Positions 16,709-25,011 of a DNA stretch of 33,050 nucleotides are shown here, piece by piece. The translations under genes and the position numbers were made by a program. Each line of letters opens with the position of its first letter. Positions within the stretch are counted from its first letter, which is position 1. Location: the NCBI GenBank assembly GCA_964576535.1, contig CAZNWB010000035.1, forward strand, positions 1-33,050, in the 5' to 3' direction. The notes below the pieces were generated by a model. It was not told the DNA's origin. It saw only the letters and a program-made list of their open reading frames with translations, and did not search any database. The stretch comes from 2-02-FULL-66-22 sp964576535. GTDB taxonomy: Bacteria > Methylomirabilota > Methylomirabilia > Methylomirabilales > 2-02-FULL-66-22.

Positions 16709-17047
16709 ATGATGGCTTGGCTGCCTGTGCCGGATCGACTGTGGTATCGTCCACGCCTCGCGCTGGTGGCCATTCTGCTTCTTCTCTTGGTGGCCGCCTC
16801 GTTGGTGGGGGACCGCGGCCTTATTCGCCTGTACCAGTTGCATCGGATCCGGGCGGCCCTCACCCGGGAAATCGAGCAAGTCAGTGCCGCCAACGCGGCC
16901 CTGGCGGAAGAGGTCCGGGCGCTTCGCACCGATCCCGGCCGGGTCGAGGCGATCGCCCGGGAAGAGCTGGGGCTGGTCAAGCCGGGAGAGACCGTCTACG
17001 AGTTCCGGGCCGCGGCGCCTCCCCAGCCTCCCGCCGACGCCCGGTAA
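16709..17047 (+). CDS. FtsB/DivIC-like septum formation protein
   Basis: Bitopic division protein of 112 residues: a short cytoplasmic N-terminus, one membrane segment at about 17-34 (LALVAILLLLLVAASLVG), then a coiled coil (LYQLHRIRAALTREIEQVSAANAALAEEV) and the short conserved end with EAIAREELGLVKPGETVYEF. This is the DivIC/FtsB pattern, which connects FtsL and FtsQ in the divisome. The gene after enolase is ftsB in many bacteria, which supports the call. The start at 16709 has only a weak ribosome binding site; the next codon is also ATG. The proline-rich tail (PPQPPADAR) is unremarkable. Confidence 0.87.
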   Translation: MMAWLPVPDRLWYRPRLALVAILLLLLVAASLVGDRGLIRLYQLHRIRAALTREIEQVSAANAALAEEVRALRTDPGRVEAIAREELGLVKPGETVYEFRAAAPPQPPADAR

Positions 17048-17096
17048 CTCCACACAGCACAAGCGGTTGCAGCCACATGCGAATCACGGAAACTCC

Positions 17097-17125
17097 TTGC
17101 GGAGCCGCCGTCTTTTCACTATACT
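17097..17125 (+). promoter_or_regulatory. Promoter before the receiver-GGDEF gene
   Basis: TTGCGG (17097-17102), 17 bp, TATACT (17120-17125). The -10 is one base from consensus and the -35 moderate. The start would be near 17132, leaving about 110 nt to the GTG at 17244. It could drive the GGDEF gene and, by overlap, dxr and perhaps the genes beyond. Confidence 0.5.
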
Positions 17126-17243
17126 TCGTAGCCTTGTGGGGCCATTGGGCTCCGTGGGGGCCCGATCCGTCCTACATCTGTGACCTTCGTTGGCGAGTGG
17201 CCGGTGCGCTTGGGCTGGTCACGTCGAGCCGGAGGCTTGTGTC

Positions 17244-18263
17244 GTGCCTGTGATACCCCGGCAGAGAGGTCGCTCGGTGGCCCGTCCGAGGAGAACGGAA
17301 CGACGGCGGAATCGCACCGAGACCGCACCGCAACCGTCCCCGAGCCCAGCACCGCCGCCGGGGTCGGGACGGCTCCTCACCGTTGAAGACAACCGGACGG
17401 GCCGCCGCCGGCTGGCCGAGCTCCTCGCCGCGCGGGGGATCGAGGTGGACGTCACCGGCTCGGCCGAAACGGCGCTCCGGCGGATCGAGGGGATCTGGTA
17501 CGACGCCGTGTTCTTGGACCTCGACTTCGGCCGGATCGACGCGCAGGCACTGCTCTCCCAGATCCTCCGGCTCCGTCCCGACGCGTCCGTGGTGGCCGTT
17601 GCGGCGGTCGAGGGCAGTGACGCGGCGACTCAGGCCCTCAAGCGGGGGGCAGTGCACAGCCTGATGAAGCCCGTGGAGGACCGGACGCTGGAGGCCGTCT
17701 TGCGGAGTTGCCAGGAGCGGTCCCGGCTCCTGCAGCAGAACGTCCAGCTCCAGCAGCAGACGATCCTGGACGATCTGACCACGGCCTTCAACCGGCGGCA
17801 CCTGGACAACTACCTGGAAGAGGAACTGGAGCGCGACCGCCGGTACGGGCGCACCTTCTCGATCCTCTTCTTCGACCTGGACCGCCTGAAGGACGTGAAC
17901 GACCGGTACGGGCACCTGGCGGGGAGCCGGGTGCTGCGCGAGGTGGCCACCTTAATCCAGGGCAAGCTCCGCAAGAGCGACCGGATCTTCCGCTACGGCG
18001 GGGACGAGTTCGTGGTGACGCTTCCCGAGACCGGGGCGGCGGGCGCGCTGCGCGTTGCCCACCGCTTGCGGCGCGCGGTGCGCGCGCACCGGTTCCTGGG
18101 CGCCGAGGGCCTGGCGGTGACGCTCACGGCCAGCTTCGGGGTCGCCACCTTCCCCCAGGACGGCTCCTCGCAGGAGGAGATGATCCGCGTCGCGGACCAG
18201 GCCATGTATCGGGTCAAGGAGAAGACCCGCGACGGGGTGGCCACGCGGGAGGTTCCCGGATGA
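17244..18263 (+). CDS. Response regulator with GGDEF domain (diguanylate cyclase)
   Basis: Predicted cytosolic diguanylate cyclase making c-di-GMP, controlled by phosphorylation. With the GTG at 17244 (GGAGG 8 nt upstream) it has 339 residues: a basic, proline-rich N-terminus (1-42), a receiver domain (about 43-160; phosphoacceptor D92 in FLDLD, lysine in SLMKPVED), a short coiled coil (RLLQQNVQLQQQTILDDLT) and a GGDEF domain. The active site is intact (GGDEF 252-256), and an RxxD inhibitory site lies five residues before it (R243-D246), so product inhibition is likely. The TTG at 17190 is a poorer start. The stop overlaps the dxr ATG (ATGA). No histidine kinase gene is in the window. Confidence 0.92.
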   Translation: MPVIPRQRGRSVARPRRTERRRNRTETAPQPSPSPAPPPGSGRLLTVEDNRTGRRRLAELLAARGIEVDVTGSAETALRRIEGIWYDAVFLDLDFGRIDAQALLSQILRLRPDASVVAVAAVEGSDAATQALKRGAVHSLMKPVEDRTLEAVLRSCQERSRLLQQNVQLQQQTILDDLTTAFNRRHLDNYLEEELERDRRYGRTFSILFFDLDRLKDVNDRYGHLAGSRVLREVATLIQGKLRKSDRIFRYGGDEFVVTLPETGAAGALRVAHRLRRAVRAHRFLGAEGLAVTLTASFGVATFPQDGSSQEEMIRVADQAMYRVKEKTRDGVATREVPG

Positions 18264-19402
18264 AGCGCCTGGCTATCCTGGGATCCACCGGCTCGATCGG
18301 CACCAGCACGCTGGATGTGGTCGAGGGATACCCCGACCGGTTCCAGATCGTGGCCCTAGCGGCCGGGGCCAACCTCGACCGGCTGGAGGCGCAGGTCCGC
18401 CGGTTTACCCCGCGGCTGGTCTCGGTGGGAAGCGAGGCGGGTGCCCGGGAGCTCCGGCGGCGGCTGGGCCGGGTCCCGACCGAGGTGGTCTGGGGGACGG
18501 CCGGGTTGCTGCAGGCGGCCGCGGATGCCGATGCCGATCTGGTCGTCTCGGCCATCGTGGGCGCGGATGGCCTGCTGCCCACCATGCGGGCGGTGGCGGC
18601 GGGCAAGGATGTGGCCCTGGCCAACAAGGAGTCCCTGGTGATGGCCGGCCATCTCCTCACCGCCGAGGCGCGCGTCCGCGGCACCCGGGTCCTGCCGGTG
18701 GACAGCGAGCATTCCGCCATCTTCCAGTGCTTGGCGGGCAACGGGATGGGCGGCGTCCGCCGCATCGTCCTCACGGCCTCCGGCGGACCCTTCCGCACGC
18801 GGTCGCGGTCGGCCATGGCCAGCATCACACCCGAGGAGGCCTTGAAGCACCCCAACTGGTCCATGGGGCAGAAGATCACGATCGATTCGGCGACCCTGAT
18901 GAACAAGGGGCTGGAGGTCATCGAGGCCCACTGGCTGTTCGGCCTGCCCGTGGACCGCGTGGATGTGATCATCCATCCGCAGAGCATCATCCACTCGCTG
19001 GTGGAGTACGTGGACGGGTCCGTCCTGGCCCAGCTCGGGGTTCCAGACATGCGCGTCCCCATCCAATACGCCTTGACGTATCCCGAGCGCCAGCCGAACA
19101 TGGTCCCGCGGCTCAGCCTGGAGCAGCTCACCGGCCTCACGTTCGAGGCCGTGGACCGGGAGAAGTTTCCCTGCCTGGATCTGGCCTATGAGGCGGCGGC
19201 GGCCGGCGGCTCCTCGGCCGCGGTCCTGAACGCCGCCAACGAGGTGGCGGTCCAGCGGTTCCTGAACCGGCGGATCGGCTTTGACGAGATCCCGACACTC
19301 ATTCGGAAGGCTTTGGACGCGCACCCGCGGCGGGCCGTCGGGAGCGTGGAGGACGTGCTGGAGGTGGACCGGGAGGTCCGCCGCCGGCTGGACGACCACT
19401 AA
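18260..19402 (+). CDS. dxr: 1-deoxy-D-xylulose 5-phosphate reductoisomerase
   Basis: Second step of the MEP isoprenoid pathway: DXP to 2-C-methyl-D-erythritol 4-phosphate with NADPH; cytosolic. 380 residues. N-terminal LAILGSTGSIGTSTLDVV is the NADPH-binding loop; LANKESLVMAG, VDSEHSAIFQCL, LTASGGPF, HPNWSMGQKITIDSATLMNKGLEVIEAH and the metal and substrate loop region are all present, followed by SIIHSLVEYVDGS and AANEVAV. The ATG at 18260 overlaps the GGDEF stop by four bases, with GGGAGG upstream. rseP and ispG follow, a common arrangement, though the uppS and cdsA genes that often precede dxr are absent and replaced by the GGDEF gene. Confidence 0.97.
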   Translation: MKRLAILGSTGSIGTSTLDVVEGYPDRFQIVALAAGANLDRLEAQVRRFTPRLVSVGSEAGARELRRRLGRVPTEVVWGTAGLLQAAADADADLVVSAIVGADGLLPTMRAVAAGKDVALANKESLVMAGHLLTAEARVRGTRVLPVDSEHSAIFQCLAGNGMGGVRRIVLTASGGPFRTRSRSAMASITPEEALKHPNWSMGQKITIDSATLMNKGLEVIEAHWLFGLPVDRVDVIIHPQSIIHSLVEYVDGSVLAQLGVPDMRVPIQYALTYPERQPNMVPRLSLEQLTGLTFEAVDREKFPCLDLAYEAAAAGGSSAAVLNAANEVAVQRFLNRRIGFDEIPTLIRKALDAHPRRAVGSVEDVLEVDREVRRRLDDH

Positions 19403-19458
19403 GCGCCAAGCGCCGGGCGCCGAGACGGCAGGGACGTTCTCGGCTCTAGGCTCTAATG
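19401..19458. repeat. Heptamer array between dxr and rseP
   Basis: Units aagcgcc/aagcgcc and two more (19401-19428), then tctcggc/tctaggc and a third (19438-19458), with a 7-bp period. The second set is an approximate reverse complement of the first, giving a short hairpin. The first base of the array overlaps the dxr stop codon. Confidence 0.5.
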
Positions 19459-19473
19459 TTGATTGGAGTCCGC

Positions 19474-20814
19474 ATGACGATTTTGGCTGCGCTCGTCGTC
19501 CTCGGAGTATTGATCTTCGTCCACGAGCTGGGCCACTTCCTGGTGGCCAAGCGCTCGGGAGTGGGGGTCTTGAAGTTTTCCCTCGGGTTCGGGCCGAAGC
19601 TCTTCGGCGTGAAGCGGGGGGAGACGGAATATCTGATCTCGGCCCTCCCCCTGGGCGGCTACGTCAAGATGATCGGCGAGGACCCCGGCGACCAGTCGGC
19701 GGAGGCCGCGGACCCCCGGCGGTCCTTCTCGAAGAAGAGCGTGGGCACCCGGGCCCGGATCATCCTGGCCGGGCCGGTCGCCAACCTGCTGTTGCCGGTG
19801 GTCATCTTCTGGGGAGTCTTCGCCGTCGTCGGGCAGCCGTACCTCCTGCCGGTGATCGGCACCCCCGAGGCGGGCTCGCCGGCCGCGGAGGCAGGGCTCC
19901 AGTCCAGAGATCACGTGGTGGCGGTGGACGGGCAGAAGATCGAGCGGTGGGACCAGGTCCTGGCCGCCATCCGGGGCTCATCCGGACGCACGCTGGCCTT
20001 GGCAGTCGCCCGGGACGGTCGGACGTTCGAGGTCCGCCTCGAGCCGCGGCCGCTGAAGACCCGCGACGTGTTCGGCCAGGAGATCGAGGTGTGGGACGTG
20101 GGGTTGCAGGAGCCCCTGATCTCCACCCGGATCGGCCAGCTCGAGCCGGGACACGTCGCGCAACAGGCCGGCCTCAGGAGCGGCGATCGCATCGTGGCCC
20201 TGAATGGGGTCCCCGTCAGCGACTGGGAGCAGATGCGCAAGGGCATCCGCGGCAGCCCCGGCAAGCCGCTGCGCGCCACGGTGGAGCGGGAAGGGCAGCG
20301 CTTCGACCTCGAGGTCACGCCCCGACCGATGAAGCAGCGGACCGCGGCGGGCGAGGAAGAGGTCGGCCAGATCGGCATCGGCCCAGCGCCAGAATCCCAG
20401 TTCGAACGCCTGAATCCGGCGAAGGCCCTGGTCGCCGGGGTGCAGAAGACCGTGGAACTCTCGGCCCTCATCATGCAAGGCTTCGGGAAGCTGATCCAGG
20501 CCAAGATCTCGCCCACGACCATCGGCGGCCCGATCCTCATCATCCAGATGGCCGGCGAGGTGGTGCAGCAGGGGCCGGTGCAACTTCTCACCTTCACCGC
20601 CCTGATCTCCATCAACCTCGCGATCCTGAACCTCTTGCCGATCCCCGTCCTGGACGGCGGGCACCTCCTCTTCTCGCTAATCGAGTGGTTGCGCGGCAAA
20701 CCGGTCAGCCTCCGCAAGCGGGAAATCGCGCAGCAGGTGGGGATGGTCCTCATCATCGGGCTGATGGTCTTCGCCTTTTACAACGACATCTTCCGGTTCC
20801 TGGGGCGACAGTGA
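19474..20814 (+). CDS. rseP: Site-2 protease RseP (intramembrane zinc metalloprotease)
   Basis: Inner-membrane protease that cleaves anti-sigma factors and remnant signal peptides. 446 residues. The zinc motif HELGH is at 17-21 in the first membrane helix; the second part of the active site is LPIPVLDGGHLLF near residue 390. Two PDZ domains lie between, around residues 120-200 (GSPAAEAGLQSRDHVVAVDG) and 215-290 (QQAGLRSGDRIVALNG). Other membrane helices are near 95-120 and at the C-terminus. The ATG at 19474 has GGAG 6 nt upstream and is preferred to an ATG at 19456. The stop overlaps the GTG of ispG. Confidence 0.95.
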   Translation: MTILAALVVLGVLIFVHELGHFLVAKRSGVGVLKFSLGFGPKLFGVKRGETEYLISALPLGGYVKMIGEDPGDQSAEAADPRRSFSKKSVGTRARIILAGPVANLLLPVVIFWGVFAVVGQPYLLPVIGTPEAGSPAAEAGLQSRDHVVAVDGQKIERWDQVLAAIRGSSGRTLALAVARDGRTFEVRLEPRPLKTRDVFGQEIEVWDVGLQEPLISTRIGQLEPGHVAQQAGLRSGDRIVALNGVPVSDWEQMRKGIRGSPGKPLRATVEREGQRFDLEVTPRPMKQRTAAGEEEVGQIGIGPAPESQFERLNPAKALVAGVQKTVELSALIMQGFGKLIQAKISPTTIGGPILIIQMAGEVVQQGPVQLLTFTALISINLAILNLLPIPVLDGGHLLFSLIEWLRGKPVSLRKREIAQQVGMVLIIGLMVFAFYNDIFRFLGRQ

Positions 20815-21986
20815 CCCGCGTGACGACATTCGAGGCTGCCGGCCGGGAGGCCGTGGACTTCGGCCCGTTCACCGAGACCGTTCCGCTGCGGATCGCGTCG
20901 GGACGCGCTTACGCGCGCCGGCTGACGCGCCAGATCCGGCTGGGTAAGGTTGCCCTGGGCGGCGGGGCGCCGATCCCGGTGCAGTCCATGACCAAGACCG
21001 ACACGCGGGACGTCCAGGCGACGGTGGACCAGATCTGGGCCCTGGAGGCAGCCGGCTGCGAGATCGTCCGGGTCGCCGTGCCGGACGCCGACGCGGCCGC
21101 CGCGGTGCGGGAGATCCGGTCGCAGATCCGGATCCCCCTGATCGTGGACATCCACTTCGACTACCGGCTGGCCCTCCAGTGCCTGGAGGGCGGGGTGGAC
21201 TGTCTCCGGATCAATCCGGGGAACATCGGCCCGACCTGGCGCGTGCGCGAGGTGACCAAGGCGGCGGCGGAGCGGAAGGTTCCCATCCGGATCGGGGTCA
21301 ACGCCGGCTCCCTGGAGAAGCACCTCCTGCAGCGGTACGGGGAACCCACGCCCGAGGCCATGGTGGAGAGCGCCCTGTTCCACATCCGGATCCTGGAGGA
21401 GCTGAACTATCCCGAGATGAAGGTCTCCCTCAAGTCCTCCGACCCCCGGATGATGATCGAGGCCTACCGCCTGCTGGCGGATCAGGTGCCGTACCCCTTC
21501 CACCTGGGCGTGACCGAGGCCGGGACGGTCTTCTCCGGCGCCATCAAGTCGGCCGTGGGGATCGGGACGCTCCTGGCCGAGGGGATCGGCGACACCATCC
21601 GGGTGAGCCTCACCGAGGATCCCACGGAAGAGGTCCGCGCCGGCTTCGAGATCCTGAAGGCGCTGGGCCTCCGGAAGCGGGGCCTGAACGTCATCGCCTG
21701 CCCCTCCTGCGGTCGCGTGGAGATCGACCTCATGGGCGTGACCAAGGAGGTGGAGCGGCGGCTGGCCGCCCTCAACATCAACCGGTCCCTGACGGTGGCG
21801 GTGATGGGCTGCGCCGTGAACGGCCCGGGCGAGGCGCGGGGGGCGGACATCGGGATCGCCGGCGGCAAGGGCGTGGGGATCCTGATCAAGCGGGGGAAGA
21901 TCGTCCGCAAGGTGAAGGAATCGGAGCTGGCCGACGTCCTGGTGGAAGAGGTCAAGGCCCTGGCGGCCCAGGGGGAAGAGGCATAG
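20811..21986 (+). CDS. ispG: 4-hydroxy-3-methylbut-2-enyl diphosphate synthase (IspG)
   Basis: Penultimate step of the MEP pathway: MEcPP to HMBPP with a [4Fe-4S] cluster and ferredoxin or flavodoxin electrons. 391 residues, the bacterial short form without the plant insert. Barrel signatures are VQSMTKTDTRDVQATV, RVAVPDADAA, PLIVDIHFDYRLAL, CLRINPGNIG, IRIGVNAGSLE and HLGVTEAGTVFSGAIKSAVGIG. The iron-sulfur cysteines are C297 and C300 in CPSC and C334 in MGCAVNGPGEA. The start is taken as GTG 20811, overlapping the rseP stop (GTGA); a GTG at 20820 is also possible. The N-terminal 35 residues are extra compared with many homologues. Confidence 0.96.
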   Translation: MTRVTTFEAAGREAVDFGPFTETVPLRIASGRAYARRLTRQIRLGKVALGGGAPIPVQSMTKTDTRDVQATVDQIWALEAAGCEIVRVAVPDADAAAAVREIRSQIRIPLIVDIHFDYRLALQCLEGGVDCLRINPGNIGPTWRVREVTKAAAERKVPIRIGVNAGSLEKHLLQRYGEPTPEAMVESALFHIRILEELNYPEMKVSLKSSDPRMMIEAYRLLADQVPYPFHLGVTEAGTVFSGAIKSAVGIGTLLAEGIGDTIRVSLTEDPTEEVRAGFEILKALGLRKRGLNVIACPSCGRVEIDLMGVTKEVERRLAALNINRSLTVAVMGCAVNGPGEARGADIGIAGGKGVGILIKRGKIVRKVKESELADVLVEEVKALAAQGEEA

Positions 21987-22012
21987 GCAATCGGAGCATG
22001 CCACCGATTCTC

Positions 22013-22045
22013 AAGGAGGGGGACGCCCGGGGCGTCCTCCTCCTT
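22013..22045 (+). other. Long GC-rich hairpin after ispG
   Basis: AAGGAGGGGGACGC (22013-22026) pairs with GCGTCCTCCTCCTT (22032-22045) with a single G-T wobble and a 5-nt loop. It lies 27 bp after the ispG stop and 27 bp before the next gene. No T run follows on the plus strand. It may be an imperfect terminator or an mRNA stability element. Confidence 0.45.
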
Positions 22046-22071
22046 CGCATTTGCATGGGAGGCAGCGCGGG

Positions 22072-22647
22072 ATGATGGAGAGCATCGGCTCGCAAGGGGC
22101 GGCGGGATCCGCCGACCGGAGGTTCGAGCGACGGGTGGCCCTGGCCACGGCCATCATCGCCGTGGCCATGGCCTTCTCCTCCCTGGGCGGGAGTAACAGC
22201 ACCAAGGAGATGCTCCTGGCACAGCAACAGGCCTCGGACCAGTGGGCCTTCTACCAGGCCAAGGTGATCCGGGAGCACCTGTACCGGACCCAGGCCGAGC
22301 AGGCCAAGGTCGCCCTGGTGGCGCAGGGGAAGACCCTGGCGCCCGAGGCCCGCAAGGCTCTGGATGAGATGCAGGCCAAGTTCGAAGCCGAGGCGGCCCG
22401 GTACGCGAAAGAAAAGAAAGAGATCGAACCCGAGGCAAAACGGTTGGAGGCTCTCCGGGACGTGGCCGCGGCGCGGGACCAGAACTTCGACTACGCGGGG
22501 GTCCTGTTCCAGATCGCCATCGTCCTGGGATCCATTACGATCCTGTCCGAGTCCCGGAGGGTGCTGGTGTTTTGCCTGATCTTCGGCGCGGCCGCAGCGC
22601 TCCTGGCGGCCAACGGATTCCTGCTGCTGGTGAAGCTGCCGTTCTAG
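22072..22647 (+). CDS. DUF4337 family membrane protein
   Basis: 191 residues of unknown function. One membrane segment is near the N-terminus (about 22-40, RRVALATAIIAVAMAFSSLGG). The signature SNSTKEMLLAQQQASDQWAFYQAKVIREHLYRTQ follows, which I recognise as the DUF4337 pattern. A charged, probably coiled-coil region (about 85-145, rich in K, E and A) leads to two C-terminal membrane segments (about 147-165 and 170-190). The ATG at 22072 (followed by another ATG) has GGGAGG 10 nt upstream. It stands between ispG and proS without clear link to either. Confidence 0.85.
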   Translation: MMESIGSQGAAGSADRRFERRVALATAIIAVAMAFSSLGGSNSTKEMLLAQQQASDQWAFYQAKVIREHLYRTQAEQAKVALVAQGKTLAPEARKALDEMQAKFEAEAARYAKEKKEIEPEAKRLEALRDVAAARDQNFDYAGVLFQIAIVLGSITILSESRRVLVFCLIFGAAAALLAANGFLLLVKLPF

Positions 22648-22664
22648 TCCCTTGCGGGTGAAAT

Positions 22665-22769
22665 GTCGAATATCGAACACGGAATATCGAATGACGAACG
22701 CCGCGGGGAAGTCGTTCCCCGAATGGAGACGTTCGATATTCATGCTTCGGTGTTCGCCATTCGATATTT
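22665..22769. repeat. Inverted pair of heptamer arrays before proS
   Basis: Left arm 22665-22699: five 7-bp units (gtcgaat/atcgaac and so on). Right arm 22731-22769: reverse-complement-type units (gttcgat/attcatg and so on). Between them GGGGAA and TTCCCC (22705-22720) form a small inner stem. The same unit family recurs at 29957-30089. Confidence 0.75.
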
Positions 22770-22782
22770 CCTGAACCCGTGT

Positions 22783-22798
22783 CCCCGCCCAGGCGGGG
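22783..22798. repeat. CCCCGCC/GGCGGGG palindrome before proS
   Basis: CCCCGCC (22783-22789) and GGCGGGG (22792-22798) are separated by two bases. This is the second copy of the palindrome described at 5750-5778. It lies 41 bp upstream of proS. Confidence 0.55.
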
Positions 22799-22839
22799 TT
22801 CCGGCTAGGCCCGATTAGGTTTTCTCAGAGGAGTCTCCC

Positions 22840-24528
22840 ATGCGCTGGTCGAGGTCCCTCATTCCGACGCTAAAGGAAGATCCGGCGGATGCCGAGGCCG
22901 TCAGCCACAAGTTGATGATCCGGGCCGGGCTGGTGCGCCAACTGGCGGCCGGGGTCTACGTGTACCTGCCGCTGGGGCAGCGCGTGATGGACAAGGTCAA
23001 CGCCATCATCCGGGAGGAGATCAACGCCATCGGGGGCCAGGAGATCACCATGCCGGTGATCCAGCCGGCGGAGCTCTGGCATGCCACCGGCCGGTGGGAC
23101 GCCATCGGGGACGAGATGTTCCGGCTGAAAGACCGGAACCAGCGGGACATGTGCCTGGGGATGACCCACGAGGAGGTCATCGCCTGGCTGGCGGCGCGAG
23201 AGGTGCATTCCTACCGCGACCTGCCCCAGATCTGGTACCAGATCCAGACGAAGGAGCGGGACGAGGCCCGGCCCAAGAGCGGCGTGCTCCGGACCCGGGA
23301 ATTCGTGATGAAGGACTCCTACAGCCTGGACCGGGACGCGGCCGGGCTGGACGTCCAGTACGAGGCGCACCGGCAGGCCTACTGCAAGATCTTCGACCGC
23401 TCAGGCCTGCGCTACTTCGTGGTGGAGAGCGATCCGGGGATGATGGGCGGGGCCGGCTCCCACGAGTTCATGGCGCCGAGCGAGGCGGGCGAGGATCAGG
23501 TGGCCATCTGCGGATCGTGCGGCTACGCGGCCAACCTGGAGCTGGCCGTCTCCCGGCCGCCCGTCCCGGCCTTCCCCGCCTGGGCCCTCGAGGAGGTCCC
23601 CACCCCGAATGCGCGCACCATCGCCGAGGTCTCCGCGCTCCTCAAGATCGATCCGGCCCTGACCATCAAGTCCCTGGTGGTCGTGGGGCCGGGCGGTCCG
23701 GTGCTGGCCCTGGTCCGGGGGGACCGGCAGCTCCGCGAGCGAAAACTCCAGCGCGCCATCGGCGCCTTCCGTCCGGCGCATCGGGACGAGGTCGTGGAGG
23801 CGGCCGGGGTGGAACCGGGGTTCGTCGGCCCGGTGGGCCTGGGCCTCCGGATCATCGCCGACGAATCGCTCCGGACCGGCTGCTACGTGACCGGGGCCAA
23901 CAAGCCGGACATGCACCTGCGCGGGGTGGTGCCGGGCCGGGACTTCCAGGCGGAGTTCATCGACCTGCAAGAGGCGGCGGCCGGTGACGGCTGCGGCAAG
24001 TGCGGCGCCGCCCTCGGCGTGGAGCGGGTCATCGAGGTCGGGAACATCTTCAAGCTGGGGACCAAGTACTCGGTAGGTCTCCGGGCGGTCTATCTGGACG
24101 AGCAGGGTCAGGAACGGCCGATCGTGATGGGCAGTTACGGCATCGGCCCCGCCCGCATCGCCGCCGCGGCCATCGAGCAGAACCATGACACGAACGGCAT
24201 CATCTGGCCCGAGACGATCGCGCCCTTCCAGGTTCACCTGCTGGTGGTCAACGCCAAGGAGCCGAAGATGGCAGGCCTGGCGGAGCAGGTGTATGCGGAT
24301 CTGACCGGGGCGGAGGTGGAGGTGCTCTACGACGACCGGGACGAGCGGCCCGGCGTCAAGTTCAAGGACGCCGATCTGCTGGGGCTTCCCGTGCGCGTCA
24401 CGGTGGGAACCAAGGCGGTGAAGGAGGGCGTAGTGGAGATCCGGCGGCGGCGCACCGGGGAAGAGGTCGCGGTCCATCCGGGTGAGGTCGTGGCCCGCAT
24501 CCGGAGCCTTCTCGCCCGCCCCGCGTGA
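22840..24528 (+). CDS. proS: Prolyl-tRNA synthetase
   Basis: Charges tRNA-Pro; class II synthetase of the bacterial type with an inserted editing domain, 562 residues (typical 560-580). Motif 1 region: RQLAAGVYVYLPLGQRVMDK; motif 2: RPKSGVLRTREFVMKDSYSL near 148-167; motif 3: VMGSYGIGPARI near 428-440. The YbaK-like editing insert covers about residues 225-385 and is bordered by two CxxC pairs (CGSCGY and CGKCGA) that may bind zinc. The C-terminal anticodon-binding domain runs from about 460 (VHLLVVNAKEP). ATG at 22840 has AGAGGAG upstream. The stop overlaps the GTG of the VanZ-like gene. Confidence 0.97.
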   Translation: MRWSRSLIPTLKEDPADAEAVSHKLMIRAGLVRQLAAGVYVYLPLGQRVMDKVNAIIREEINAIGGQEITMPVIQPAELWHATGRWDAIGDEMFRLKDRNQRDMCLGMTHEEVIAWLAAREVHSYRDLPQIWYQIQTKERDEARPKSGVLRTREFVMKDSYSLDRDAAGLDVQYEAHRQAYCKIFDRSGLRYFVVESDPGMMGGAGSHEFMAPSEAGEDQVAICGSCGYAANLELAVSRPPVPAFPAWALEEVPTPNARTIAEVSALLKIDPALTIKSLVVVGPGGPVLALVRGDRQLRERKLQRAIGAFRPAHRDEVVEAAGVEPGFVGPVGLGLRIIADESLRTGCYVTGANKPDMHLRGVVPGRDFQAEFIDLQEAAAGDGCGKCGAALGVERVIEVGNIFKLGTKYSVGLRAVYLDEQGQERPIVMGSYGIGPARIAAAAIEQNHDTNGIIWPETIAPFQVHLLVVNAKEPKMAGLAEQVYADLTGAEVEVLYDDRDERPGVKFKDADLLGLPVRVTVGTKAVKEGVVEIRRRRTGEEVAVHPGEVVARIRSLLARPA

Positions 24529-24980
24529 GGCCGATGTTCTCGCTGCCTCGGCGATCCTGGTCATTCCTCTGGCGGTGGGCGCCACCCCTCGTCTGGACGG
24601 TGGTCGTCAGCGCCTTCTCGACCGATGCCTTCTCGGCCGAGCACACCGGCGATTTCCTGATCCCACTCCTGCGCTGGCTGCTCCCGGGTGCCTCTCCCGC
24701 GACGCTCGAACTCCTTCACGCCGCGATCCGGAAGGGGATGCACGCCTTCGAGTTCGGGATCCTCGCCCTCCTGTGGTATCGCGCCCTCAGCTGGGACGGA
24801 TCGGGGTGGCAGACCAGGGCGGCCCTGGCGGCATTCCTCCTGGCCGCTGGTTTCGCCACGCTGGATGAAATCCATCAGACGTTCGTCGCGAGCCGGACCG
24901 GAAACATCGTGGACGTGGGGTGGGACAGTCTGGGTGCTGCTTTGAGTCTCGTGGGACGGTGGGCGATCGTGAAACGGTGA
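24525..24980 (+). CDS. VanZ-like family membrane protein
   Basis: 151 residues with the VanZ-like pattern: a first helix (PPLVWTVVVSAFSTDAFSAEHT), KGMHAFEFGILALLWYRAL in the middle, a helix ending in FATLDEIHQTFVASRTGNIVDVGWDSLGA, and a last hydrophobic stretch. VanZ is linked to teicoplanin resistance in enterococci, but most family members, like this one, have no known role. The GTG at 24525 overlaps the proS stop (GTGA); an ATG follows three codons later. The last codons overlap the beginning of an octamer array. Confidence 0.85.
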   Translation: MRPMFSLPRRSWSFLWRWAPPLVWTVVVSAFSTDAFSAEHTGDFLIPLLRWLLPGASPATLELLHAAIRKGMHAFEFGILALLWYRALSWDGSGWQTRAALAAFLLAAGFATLDEIHQTFVASRTGNIVDVGWDSLGAALSLVGRWAIVKR

Positions 24981-25008
24981 GGGGGAGAACCGGTGAAACG
25001 GGGAAACA
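24969..25008. repeat. Octamer array after the VanZ-like gene
   Basis: Five 8-bp units (gtgaaacg/gtgagggg and so on) run from inside the last codons of the VanZ-like gene (24969) to 25008. Unlike most other arrays, no inverted partner is visible. Confidence 0.5.
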
Positions 25009-25011
25009 ACC

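Noticed and set aside
15257..17062. Long minus-strand open frame opposite eno and ftsB
   Set aside because: It runs through the N gap and mirrors the codon structure of eno. Many long opposite-strand frames here are a GC-rich codon-position effect.
19281..20810. Long plus-strand frame upstream of ispG in another phase
   Set aside because: It overlaps dxr and rseP fully and its low-complexity R/G/P-rich translation is a shadow; ispG starts at about 20811.
21998..22075. 25-residue ORF between ispG and the DUF4337 gene
   Set aside because: It is made mostly of the GC-rich hairpin, and its stop overlap with the next ATG gives only weak support for translation.
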